The position numbers and the translations under genes are program-made. A stretch of DNA of 35,179 nt, from the NCBI GenBank assembly GCA_030428205.1, contig JAUIBK010000035.1, positions 1 to 35,179 on the forward strand. The letters are read 5' to 3'. This DNA is from a bacterium (GTDB taxonomy: Bacteria; Bdellovibrionota_C; UBA2361; RFPC01). Of the stretch, positions 24,201-30,674 are shown in pieces (within the stretch, counting starts at the first letter, position 1; every line of letters starts with the position of its first letter). The notes beneath the pieces are model-generated. The model was not told the DNA's origin. It did no database searches and saw only the letters and a program-made list of their open reading frames with translations.

Positions 24201-24919
24201 TTCGACGTAGTGCGGAGTACTCGTTTGAAGTCAAGTCTCATGCTGCGACTTTCCTTGCGAATACTTCTCAATATGGTCATGATCCCGACGGCAATGGAAA
24301 ATTAAATAATTGGGCGATAGAACTCCCAGTTAATGTAACGGCTCCAGGAGACTATCGAATATCAGGAGAACTCGTCGGTCCGAATGGTAGTGTCACTTAT
24401 CTTTCTCGTAATTTTACTAGTCAATCTATCGGTATGATCAACGAACCTCTCCTTATTCCCTTTGAAACCCTCTATGGGCTAGATCCCAGTGCGACATTCA
24501 CACTGTCAACGATTCTGCTCTCAGAGCAAAAGCAAGGGCAAGTCTTAGACGAGCATACGGATATACCTTTACTACTGCCCCTGCAAACAGATCTCGAAGA
24601 CTTTCCTCAGCCTATAATAGATCACCTTCTCCCTGATTTTGGCCCTTCTATTGGAGACTATACTGCAGTCCTCAAAGGCCAACATCTTGCCTCTACTACA
24701 GCTGTTGCTATTGGTGGTAAGGAAGCGTTGTTCGAAGTCCTTTCAGACAACTCTCTTCTCGTCACCATTCCTACCAGATCCAAACGGGGAAGAAACCAAG
24801 CATACTCACTCCTCCATCACTCCCAACAAACTCGGGTCAATCTTCCAAGGGACATCAAACTTACGACCGCAGGAGGTATAAGCATTTTGGAGGACGGATT
24901 TACGTATATTACCAAATAG
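21254..24919 (+). CDS. Large secreted lipase/esterase-like multidomain protein
   Basis: ATG 21254 was chosen over TTG 21206 because AAGGA lies ~9 nt upstream and a signal peptide follows (FIVLTTFLFSYIFPSLTLA). Order in the 1221-aa protein: a Gly/Ser/Thr-rich N-terminal domain (about 25-215); then three to four Asp/Asn-rich Cys-containing repeats of the type DCNANGIPDSCE (about 220-340), which should bind calcium. Next comes an alpha/beta-hydrolase region with AHSYGG (Ser 591) and FDAVHGG, as in lipases acting on large substrates. After it come beta-sandwich segments (ELFSDGMHGDGSADNGTFG, FDADYDWSG) and a final IPT/TIG-like domain (about 1110-1190). The role is extracellular ester or lipid hydrolysis, inferred from the nucleophile elbow. 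No cell-wall anchor is visible. Confidence 0.7.
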   Translation: MLTHRFIVLTTFLFSYIFPSLTLAQFYHAGDCGEIVNTIHITDPTEIEFFTIPRFPSSLGLLKAYRTSWSGACTYTGGIENIIPHSSQDVTAYADCSYDVLWGDVLNLASQGSSIGNSNTGASFSLGPYDGTVDYGGTSGATTTLAVPMNEYNSPVLFSGSSAYYVDYGGSSPLQVASYPPSFNANSYLSWLGGGGNTTTTTDINVYASFSYIYADGNTSAADCDGDGTSNSCEIIFYEEPDTNNDGIPDTCPPPSPDCDNNGIPDLDEITAGAPDCNANGIPDSCEAPDVCGPLFDCDDDGISDADAIAAGDLDCNANAIPDSCEITAVPGLDTDPEFGNDSILDECQGRVAWENLNRGIQNAEIQPYWISGSEASPTFNLIQVSHTTQSGPDGKYIVPQEFFSYPAQSGELGRGIKASIAYIDDTGIQTVRVIANYPGWDPLKPLRSGIFDRKIYFPTPVVFQAGVLGEVNSGAVDTLRPFLTLDAGTNGIQASIKRGRLGSNGITYSRQPIPAFLFFAIPSGGPGSVPFSNDGVDWGYNNNPLASAQAVTTNANRFEAFIAQKVKPHLDALTEGNDSFDLPLNIAAHSYGGVITRKWMTQDNYYPKVNKYISFDAVHGGTTLASLYLGSWFKESVMNGVALWSNEAPTSRGWNYSHIVGTKPSSLFISNAEKSFGSISIISPYTSAFGIGRTISSFGLPLPNGHCGRFIGGWELPVFVDTHSVQNKLPVVVSASRFLSYGGKPCIGNDVDPGGCFEQGEFSASTDDSRYASVGCNVMTSTSDPNGTLALELNLTSSGDTEEFFPFDTGTVLHVDAFVSDLVATVDVYDGSLPLPKTNESITPIGSSGYLTSFDVSTTTGVKSLRLSSVTPASTSVQLTFPNQRFLLGDSDSSFYQIGDTVNLLSRMRTAGLTINPTTAGVRAKITHPDESITTLELFSDGMHGDGSADNGTFGNFFSATSQPGFYTVHFDADYDWSGLLIRRSAEYSFEVKSHAATFLANTSQYGHDPDGNGKLNNWAIELPVNVTAPGDYRISGELVGPNGSVTYLSRNFTSQSIGMINEPLLIPFETLYGLDPSATFTLSTILLSEQKQGQVLDEHTDIPLLLPLQTDLEDFPQPIIDHLLPDFGPSIGDYTAVLKGQHLASTTAVAIGGKEALFEVLSDNSLLVTIPTRSKRGRNQAYSLLHHSQQTRVNLPRDIKLTTAGGISILEDGFTYITK

Positions 24920-25001
24920 TTTTGTATAAAAACTTATGGCTATCTAAAAATTTAAGTTAGGATTGAGAGGATTTCTTCATAACGGACTTTGATCGTAAAT
25001 A

Positions 25002-25655
25002 TTATGAAGACGAAGAGGCAAACCGTTGAAAAATGGTATCAAAACTAAGCTGCAAGTCTTCTTGCTCCACATAAATCAACAACTCCCAGGAAGTTGAAGT
25101 AATTTCAATAATGTTGATGCCTTGAAAGTAGAGCTGCTCAAATACGGCGTGTAAGAATCCAGGGGTATCAAATTCTTGCTTTGGAAAATAAATTGAAACG
25201 CAACCTACATTTTGATGATGAACAAGGGGACTACCGAGAAGTTCAAAATCAATCGCTGTTCCGGTTCGGTCAAAAATAAGAGTGACTTCTCTTCTCCCTT
25301 CAGTAAGAGTAACAAACACATCTTTACTTTGTAGACGACGATAGAGCTTTTCAAGTGCCTTGCGAACATCCAATGACTGTTTATATGAGACTACCTCAAG
25401 ATTTCCACGCACCCCGAGATCGGTGACCACAAAGCGCTCTTCTCTCAAGGTGTGCTTGTGCTCAAAATCTATTTTTGCGCGTGAAAGCGCCATTTGAATG
25501 GACGCGAGGGTGATCTCTTTTTTTAATCGCGCCTGTAGAACCGGTTGTAGAAAACGTGCCAACGCCGCTCCATTAAAAAGCCCCTCTCTCACACCTTTTT
25601 CTAGGAAAGGCTCGGCTATGATCAACTCACAGAGCGTATCAGAAATCTTCTTCAT
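25002..25655 (-). CDS. ACT-domain regulatory protein
   Basis: 217 aa. The N-terminal ~75 residues are helical (LARFLQPVLQARLKKEITLASIQMALSRAKIDF) and could form a small HTH-like unit. The C-terminal half carries an ACT-like domain, VGCVSIYFPKQEFDTPGFLHAVFEQLYFQGINIIEITSTSWELLIYVEQEDL, matching the aspartokinase-type pattern. An earlier stretch (SLDVRKALEKLYRRLQ...VFVTLTEGRREVTLIFD) may be a second, diverged copy. ACT domains bind amino acids, so a ligand-responsive role is likely. The upstream region is AT-rich with no clear ribosome site. It is divergent from the ATP-grasp operon. Confidence 0.6.
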   Translation of the reverse strand: MKKISDTLCELIIAEPFLEKGVREGLFNGAALARFLQPVLQARLKKEITLASIQMALSRAKIDFEHKHTLREERFVVTDLGVRGNLEVVSYKQSLDVRKALEKLYRRLQSKDVFVTLTEGRREVTLIFDRTGTAIDFELLGSPLVHHQNVGCVSIYFPKQEFDTPGFLHAVFEQLYFQGINIIEITSTSWELLIYVEQEDLQLSFDTIFQRFASSSS

Positions 25656-25762
25656 GTTATATTTATAACGATTTTAGTTTAAAAAAGCAATTTTTATATA
25701 AAAAATTGACCTCTAGAGCTATTTCAACAATAAGTTGTTTTTTTTAGCCATGTTTCAAAAGT

Positions 25763-25780
25763 CTGGCCTGAAAGGGCCAG
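25763..25780. promoter_or_regulatory. Leader hairpin before the ATP-grasp operon
   Basis: CTGGCC (25763-25768) pairs with GGCCAG (25775-25780) across a 6-nt loop; GCTTTCATTT follows. It lies 28 bp before the ATP-grasp start, in the divergent region, so an attenuator or leader structure is possible. Confidence 0.35.
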
Positions 25781-25808
25781 GCTTTCATTTCACCACGGAT
25801 AGTCAGAG

Positions 25809-27401
25809 ATGTTTGAAGACCTATCAGGAGCACCAGTACCAGTCTCCCCACCCCACGACCGAATCCCTAGTTCCAAAACCAACACCACTTCGGATGATAT
25901 TTCACTCCAAAGGCACGGAGCTCTCCTCGAGGCACTCCCTCATTCTCTCGGTAAGTCAGTCTTAGAGGCACATGGTTTTGCATGTGATGAGAGAAGGATC
26001 GTCTTGTGTAATAGTTACGTTACGGGAGCCTTTCAAGAAGGTGCTCTTCCAACGAACCTTCTTCCTGAGCCATCAGGAGATGCATACCTGGTGTTTACTG
26101 CAGCTCCAACTCTTTTGCCTCATGAAACCCTCATCTCCCTCACGTTTCAACCAGGCGTGCTCGACTACTACCGCTCTATTGGACTGCTCTCTCCAGAAGC
26201 TTCCATTATTGAGGTGAATCCAGATCCACGGTGTACCATACAAGCTGGATTCCCGCATACAGATCCGATGAGCCTACTAAGCGACGGAGACTCTCGCCTA
26301 GCGACAAGCTATTTTATCTCTACCTTCCCGTCAGAAATGGCTCGGCAGCGCTCGAGTTTACTTGGAAGCGCACCAGTACAAAACTACGATCCAGGATATC
26401 TCAACAATAAAGCTCAGTTTCGACTCGATGCTCTGCACTATGGCTACCGCATGCTTCCTGGCTTTGTCTGTCAAACACCTGAGGACCTTGAGCAAGTCGC
26501 TGAGTTTCACGGAACCAAACTTTGGGCAAAACTCTCAACTGGCTCAGGAGGCGATCTTGTGCAACCCATCTATCCTGAAGCTGGCTCTCTTGACTCTGCC
26601 CTCATGCAATTACGAAGTGCTGTACATTCCGCATTTTCCCATGCTCAATTTCCAGATGGCTCAACGTCTGAAGCCTTTTGGCCGACCTCTTCCCTTCTTC
26701 CCGCTACTGAACGAGTAGTTATCGAGCAAGATGCTGCCGTGCACGGGCCGATTCTCGTTAACGGAAGTATGAATGTGTGTCTTCATCGAGATGGTACCTT
26801 TGAACTTGTCGATTACTTCCGTCAGAATACAGGGCCAGATGGGAGTTATCGAGGAAGTGAACGGTTTCATCCAGAAGATCTTTCTCCTGCGGTGCACGAA
26901 GCAATTGACCAACAAGCTCAGCGCGTTTTTGCCTATGCACACGAACACGGGTATCGCGGTTTTATTGGTTTTGATTTTTTTGTACTTGGCTCACTCGAGG
27001 ATCCTACTGTTTACTGTATTGAGCTTAATGCTCGTCCCACAATGAGCACCGTACCAGCTCTCACGGCCCAAAAAATATCTGCCCTCTCTGGTGGAGAGCA
27101 CCGATACGATGATTATATAAATGTCAACATCGAGGCCCCATTTCCACTTGAATCATTTTCTGATGTCCAACGAGCCTTAAGCCTCAATGGATGTGATCTG
27201 ACGGATCCTCTCAACCCTTCGGGTGTTACGATGGTTCCTCTTGCTCTGCGTAGCTTGCATCAAAGAAATGAAGATGAAACAACTACGTGTCTTATCTCTT
27301 CATCAAAAGCAAAAATTCTTGTTCTTGCAGAGACAATCGAATCAGCTTGGGATATGATTCATCAATTAGAAACCGCTCAAAAAATCACTCTTGGAGGTTA
27401 A
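25809..27401 (+). CDS. ATP-grasp ligase (pre-ATP-grasp plus ATP-grasp domains)
   Basis: 530 aa. Residues ~60-190 form a Rossmann-like pre-ATP-grasp part. ATP-grasp proper covers ~200-415: the helix NNKAQFRLDALHYGYRMLPGFV, nucleotide-binding LWAKLSTGSGGD (Lys 241), strand RVVIEQDAAVHGPILVNG, HGYRGFIGFDFFVLG and the metal-binding IELNARP (Glu 405, Asn 407, Arg 409). The layout recalls peptide ligases of the PGM1 type. These enzymes activate a carboxylate as acyl-phosphate and join it to an amine; substrates are unknown. A gamma-glutamyl hydrolase gene starts 3 bp after the stop, so the pair probably acts on one amide-linked compound. Confidence 0.78.
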   Translation: MFEDLSGAPVPVSPPHDRIPSSKTNTTSDDISLQRHGALLEALPHSLGKSVLEAHGFACDERRIVLCNSYVTGAFQEGALPTNLLPEPSGDAYLVFTAAPTLLPHETLISLTFQPGVLDYYRSIGLLSPEASIIEVNPDPRCTIQAGFPHTDPMSLLSDGDSRLATSYFISTFPSEMARQRSSLLGSAPVQNYDPGYLNNKAQFRLDALHYGYRMLPGFVCQTPEDLEQVAEFHGTKLWAKLSTGSGGDLVQPIYPEAGSLDSALMQLRSAVHSAFSHAQFPDGSTSEAFWPTSSLLPATERVVIEQDAAVHGPILVNGSMNVCLHRDGTFELVDYFRQNTGPDGSYRGSERFHPEDLSPAVHEAIDQQAQRVFAYAHEHGYRGFIGFDFFVLGSLEDPTVYCIELNARPTMSTVPALTAQKISALSGGEHRYDDYINVNIEAPFPLESFSDVQRALSLNGCDLTDPLNPSGVTMVPLALRSLHQRNEDETTTCLISSSKAKILVLAETIESAWDMIHQLETAQKITLGG

Positions 27402-27404
27402 GGG

Positions 27405-28187
27405 ATGCCATCACAACCACGTGTCCTTGTTCCACTTGGAACAGATAATAAAGACGGCAATTTCGGTCACGGGGAGTGTCACTTTGCAAGAAAAAACTAC
27501 CTCGAAAAGCTCTTTGCACTTCAACTCCTACCAATCATGATCTCTCCCTTCACACCCATCGAAGAGGGAGTCTCTCTCTTACAAGAGTGCAATGGTCTCT
27601 ATCTGATGGGTGGGGATGACATTGATGCCCAATTATATGGCGAAGAAAATCATGAAAAAAACGCTCTCGTTATCCCAGAGAGAGACAAGCTTGAACTCGC
27701 GCTGACAAAGCATGCACTCGAACATCAGATTCCACTTTTTGGTATCTGCCGTGGATGCCAAATGATGGCTGTTGCCACTGGAGGAACGCTTCTTCAGCAC
27801 ATTCCAGATCTCCCTGATTCTCTTGCGCACTCTGCAGGCACATACGTCCGCTACCACGAGTGGGTATCAAGCACGGACCATACAGTATCAATTTTACCTG
27901 AGACAAAATCAGCACGACTACTAGCATCACCACCTGAATCAATCACGCTCAACTCTGCGCACCACCAATCTATCGATACACTCAAAGCACCCCTTCAGGT
28001 AGCAGCAACAACAAGTGACGGAATTATTGAGCTTATCGAGCATAGAGATCCTGAGGTTTTTGCTTTTGGAATTCAGTCGCACCCCGAGGTACCAGAAACA
28101 ACCCCTCTGGAGCCTCTCTTTCAAGCGTTTGCAAAAGCCTGCAAGAACTCTTCATCAATCTATGAGAGTCACGCCTCATGTGGTTAA
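27405..28187 (+). CDS. Class I glutamine amidotransferase-like gamma-glutamyl hydrolase (peptidase C26, PuuD-like)
   Basis: 260 aa with the C26/PuuD signatures LYLMGGDDIDAQLYGE (about 65-80), the nucleophile block FGICRGCQMMAVATGGTLLQ (Cys 115), LNSAHHQSID (183-191) and FGIQSHPEV (His 226, Glu 228). Members cleave gamma-glutamyl amides such as gamma-glutamyl-GABA. It follows the ATP-grasp gene by 3 bp. This fits either trimming of a gamma-glutamyl intermediate or a glutamine-type amide donor step; the first is more usual for PuuD-like proteins. Its stop overlaps the convergent SDR gene by 4 bp. Confidence 0.85.
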   Translation: MPSQPRVLVPLGTDNKDGNFGHGECHFARKNYLEKLFALQLLPIMISPFTPIEEGVSLLQECNGLYLMGGDDIDAQLYGEENHEKNALVIPERDKLELALTKHALEHQIPLFGICRGCQMMAVATGGTLLQHIPDLPDSLAHSAGTYVRYHEWVSSTDHTVSILPETKSARLLASPPESITLNSAHHQSIDTLKAPLQVAATTSDGIIELIEHRDPEVFAFGIQSHPEVPETTPLEPLFQAFAKACKNSSSIYESHASCG

Positions 28188-28921
28188 ATTCCCTGCATGC
28201 TTGCACCATCAAAGCCTATGGCTTGACCACTTAGAAAGCCTGCATGCTCAGAGCAAAGAAAAGTAATGAGCTTTCCTAATTCTTCAGGCTGTCCAAGCCT
28301 ACCAACCGGTATTCCGGTTGAGAGCTCCGTATTCGATCTCCCTAGCTCCCTTAAACGTTCCGTGTCCGTATACGTCGGTAGGATTGCGTTGAGGGTAATT
28401 CCATTTGGGCCCAGCTCTTTACTGAGCGTATTCATGAGCCCATGGATTCCAGCACGAAGTGCATTTGAGATGGTAAGATTCTTTATTGGTTCTTTTCCGG
28501 CAATTGAGGTGATCATGGCGACTCGTCCCCATTTGCCCTCACTCATATAAGGAATAGCCGCTCGGACTCCTTGAACAACGCTGAGAAAGAGGGAGTGAAA
28601 TGACTGCTCCCACTGATCATCGGAAATCTCTGAAAACATTCCAGCAGGAGGCCCGCCTGCGTTTGTCACCAAAATATCAAGACCTCCAAGTCGCTCCGCA
28701 GCTTGTTCAACGAGGCGAGTCGCCGCTTGAGGCTGCGAGAGATCAGAAACAATAAAACCAGAAGCACCTATCTCTTTGGCAACTCGAGCAAGTTTATCTT
28801 CCGAGCGAGAAGAGAGAAGAACGTTAGCACCTTCAGCGGCAAGTTCTGCAGCAACAGCCTTTCCAAGCCCCTCTGAGGAAGCAAAAACGAGTGCTCGTTT
28901 GTTCAATAGTCCAAGATCCAT
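28184..28921 (-). CDS. Short-chain dehydrogenase/reductase with non-canonical active site
   Basis: 245 aa, classical SDR length. The cofactor loop is ASSEGLG (14-20), followed by LLSSRSEDKLARV, LDILVTNAGGPP and MITSIAGK with the catalytic Ser (139). At the usual Tyr-x-x-x-Lys position the sequence is NLTISNALRAG: by Ser+13/+17 spacing, Ser 152 replaces Tyr and Arg 156 replaces Lys. The SNALRAG signature marks a known widespread SDR subgroup lacking YxxxK, so this is not decay. The substrate is unknown; annotation as 3-oxoacyl-ACP reductase would be unsafe. It is convergent with the hydrolase gene, overlapping by 4 bp. Confidence 0.88.
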   Translation of the reverse strand: MDLGLLNKRALVFASSEGLGKAVAAELAAEGANVLLSSRSEDKLARVAKEIGASGFIVSDLSQPQAATRLVEQAAERLGGLDILVTNAGGPPAGMFSEISDDQWEQSFHSLFLSVVQGVRAAIPYMSEGKWGRVAMITSIAGKEPIKNLTISNALRAGIHGLMNTLSKELGPNGITLNAILPTYTDTERLRELGRSNTELSTGIPVGRLGQPEELGKLITFLCSEHAGFLSGQAIGFDGASMQGI

Positions 28922-29017
28922 GAATACTCCTTTATTGTTTGATGACTAGGAATGCTATGAGCAAAAGTGATAACAATCAAGAATACGGTAGAGGCTTCGG
29001 AAATGAATGGATTTTAT

Positions 29018-29068
29018 CGCAAAGAGGCTAAGGCGCAAAGAAACTAAGTCAAAAGATCTTTGCGCTCT
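29018..29068. repeat. Palindromic intergenic repeat, copy 3 (degenerate)
   Basis: The left arm CGCAAAGAGGCTAAGGCGC (29018 onward) clearly matches copies 1 and 2. Of the right arm only CTTTGCGC (29058-29065) still pairs with GCGCAAAG (29033-29040). This is an eroded member of the same family. It lies ~100 bp upstream of the SDR start, outside any gene. Confidence 0.75.
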
Positions 29069-29140
29069 AACAACTTCATCCGAGCTAGAGCAATCCTCAA
29101 AAACAACGCCACTTTCGTGGCATTATGTTTGGTGAACACT

Positions 29141-29374
29141 CTAGTACAGCGTAAACTAAATTTCTACGCGTATATTACAGAAAGATAATACGCTGTACTA
29201 TTCTGCCGGAGGCAGAACCCCCGCCCGTCTTCGCGAAAGCTACGACGTGGTCCTACGAGTTCAGGTCACGACGAAGCTCGAAGAGCGTAGTCGGAGAGGG
29301 AAGATACAGTTTTCTAGTGCACTGTTATGCCACCAAAATTCATATGCTCAGAAACATAGTTTACAGTGCACTAG
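29141..29374. mobile_element. MITE-like non-coding element with hairpin ends
   Basis: The outer ends are imperfect terminal inverted repeats of ~32 bp (CTAGTACAGCGTAAACTA... and CTAGTGCACTGTAAACTA...; about 25 positions identical). Each end is also one arm of its own hairpin: TAGTACAGCGTA 29142-29153 with 29189-29200, and CTAGTGCACTGT 29314-29325 with 29363-29374, all perfect. A third hairpin, TTCTGCC/GGCAGAA, is at 29201-29217. There is no coding frame inside. The stop codon of the receiver gene (29371-29373) lies in the right end. The ends begin with CTAG, so a 4-bp target duplication cannot be separated from the element. Confidence 0.65.
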
Positions 29375-30195
29375 ATAACCCTCTTACTCTCTATCATCTG
29401 CCGCACGTACTCAGCTTCATCGTGACTCGCCAAGCGCGGGCTCTCATGCCCAGAAGCAATTCGAATGGCACGAGAGAGCTCACGGAGCATATCATTTTTC
29501 TTCGGAGGTTTGACAAGAAATCCACTTGCACCCGCTTTTAAACAGTCGATAAGTGTATCAAGAGTACCATATGCAGTAAGTACAATAATGGGTAAGTGTT
29601 GTAAGTTGCCATTTTTACGGATAACTTCGATTAATTCTTTGCCTGAAATTTGAGGCATTTTAATATCAGTTACTACGCAAGAAAACTGCTCTTCCCCACT
29701 TTCGAGAAGCTTGAGTGCCTCATGAGCAGAACGCACTCCAACAACGTGAGAGAAACCGAGGCTTTCAATAAAGATGCAGATAATATCGCGGGGAGAGTCT
29801 AAATCTTCAACGACGAGAATGGAAAAGCCATCCTCGGACAGAGGATTGTGGCTCGCATAAGCCTTTAGTTCTCTACTTACATCTTCCAAGCTCTGCAAAA
29901 GTTTGACACCCAAGAGCTTGAGTTCTTGTTCTTGTTCATAATCGACTTCAATAAGATCCACCACAAAACACGCTGCACTGGGATTTTTCTTCCACACAAG
30001 CTCTGTTACTTTTTGCAGGTCACCCTTGGAGAGGGTGTCATCGAAACAAACAACATCAAAAGACCTCATCTCAAGCCATTGCAGAGCTTGCTTAAAGGCA
30101 ACACAGGTTTTGACACGATAGGCATGAGACTTGGCGAGCTCAGCAAGCTGAAAGCTTTGAGAAGCATGAGAGGTAACTATGAGGGCTTCGTGCAT
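29371..30195 (-). CDS. Tandem receiver-domain protein (degenerate REC plus intact REC)
   Basis: 274 aa. Residues 1-115 follow a receiver pattern (ALIVTSHASQS, FDVVCFDD) but lack the N-terminal acid pair, so it is probably a pseudo-receiver. Residues 123-250 form a full response-regulator receiver: ILVVED (Glu 130, Asp 131), phosphoacceptor VVTDIKMP (Asp 177), VLTAYG (Thr 207) and FLVKPP (Lys 229). There is no DNA-binding or enzyme output domain and no kinase nearby. It would act by protein contact, like a CheY-type relay. The last codons and the stop fall in the end of a MITE-like element. The structured repeat at 30228-30667 lies upstream of its start. Confidence 0.83.
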   Translation of the reverse strand: MHEALIVTSHASQSFQLAELAKSHAYRVKTCVAFKQALQWLEMRSFDVVCFDDTLSKGDLQKVTELVWKKNPSAACFVVDLIEVDYEQEQELKLLGVKLLQSLEDVSRELKAYASHNPLSEDGFSILVVEDLDSPRDIICIFIESLGFSHVVGVRSAHEALKLLESGEEQFSCVVTDIKMPQISGKELIEVIRKNGNLQHLPIIVLTAYGTLDTLIDCLKAGASGFLVKPPKKNDMLRELSRAIRIASGHESPRLASHDEAEYVRQMIESKRVI

Positions 30196-30227
30196 AGCAA
30201 TAGATCTCTAGAGTACTTATCGACAAT

Positions 30228-30667
30228 TATACCCTATATACTCAATGAACGCAGGTTTGTCGCAGACAAAACTGATTGAGTATACAATGCGAAGCATTAT
30301 CGAGGCCTCCTCGGGGAGGCCGCACGGCCCATATATGGGCCTGGGGAGGACAAATATACCCCGTGAAAACAATCGCCAAAATCGATCAGATTTTGACCAA
30401 GAAGTACGACAAACCTACGTTCACGGGGTATATACTCAGTGACCACAGGTTTGTCGAAGAAAAACTCACTGAGTATATCAGCTGCGGAGCAGCTGCGAGG
30501 CGTCCTCGGGGACGCCGCACGGGAAATATGATGCGTGAGCATCGTATTTCCCTGGGGAAGACAAATATACCCCGTGGGGAAATACGCGTGAAAGCGACAA
30601 GCTTTCACACCACGATACGCTGCACCATACTCCGAGAGCACGACAAACCTGAGGTTACGGGGTATAT
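30228..30667. ncRNA. Tandem pair of highly structured units, candidate structured RNA or mobile ssDNA element
   Basis: Unit 1 is about 30237-30433 and unit 2 about 30431-30667. Each has, in order: an outer stem TATACTCA.. (30237-30246/30275-30284; 30431-30442/30466-30477) enclosing CAGGTTTGTCG; a small hairpin (30286-30298; 30479-30495); a 7-bp hairpin with TCGG loop (30304-30321; 30499-30516); a long hairpin (30326-30341; 30521-30552); conserved GGGGARGACAAATATACCCCGTG; and CGACAAACCT with ACGGGGTATAT. The stems keep pairing while their sequence differs between units. ATATACCCCGTGA 30354-30366 pairs with 30421-30433. Strand unknown; on the minus strand it would be leader RNA of the receiver gene. 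Confidence 0.6.
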
Positions 30668-30674
30668 CTTCACA

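Noticed and set aside
24974..25010. 9-bp inverted repeat TCTTCATAA/TTATGAAGA at the end of the ACT-domain gene
   Set aside because: Weak AT-rich stem with a 19-nt loop overlapping coding sequence; chance is likely.
29141..29374. Integron attC site or tRNA-like fold in the hairpin-rich element
   Set aside because: No RYYYAAC/GTTRRRY core sites and no tRNA T-arm or acceptor pairing; the homologous inverted ends fit a MITE better.
30228..30667. CRISPR array
   Set aside because: Only two long units with internal hairpins, no short regular direct repeats with unique spacers, and no cas genes in the window.
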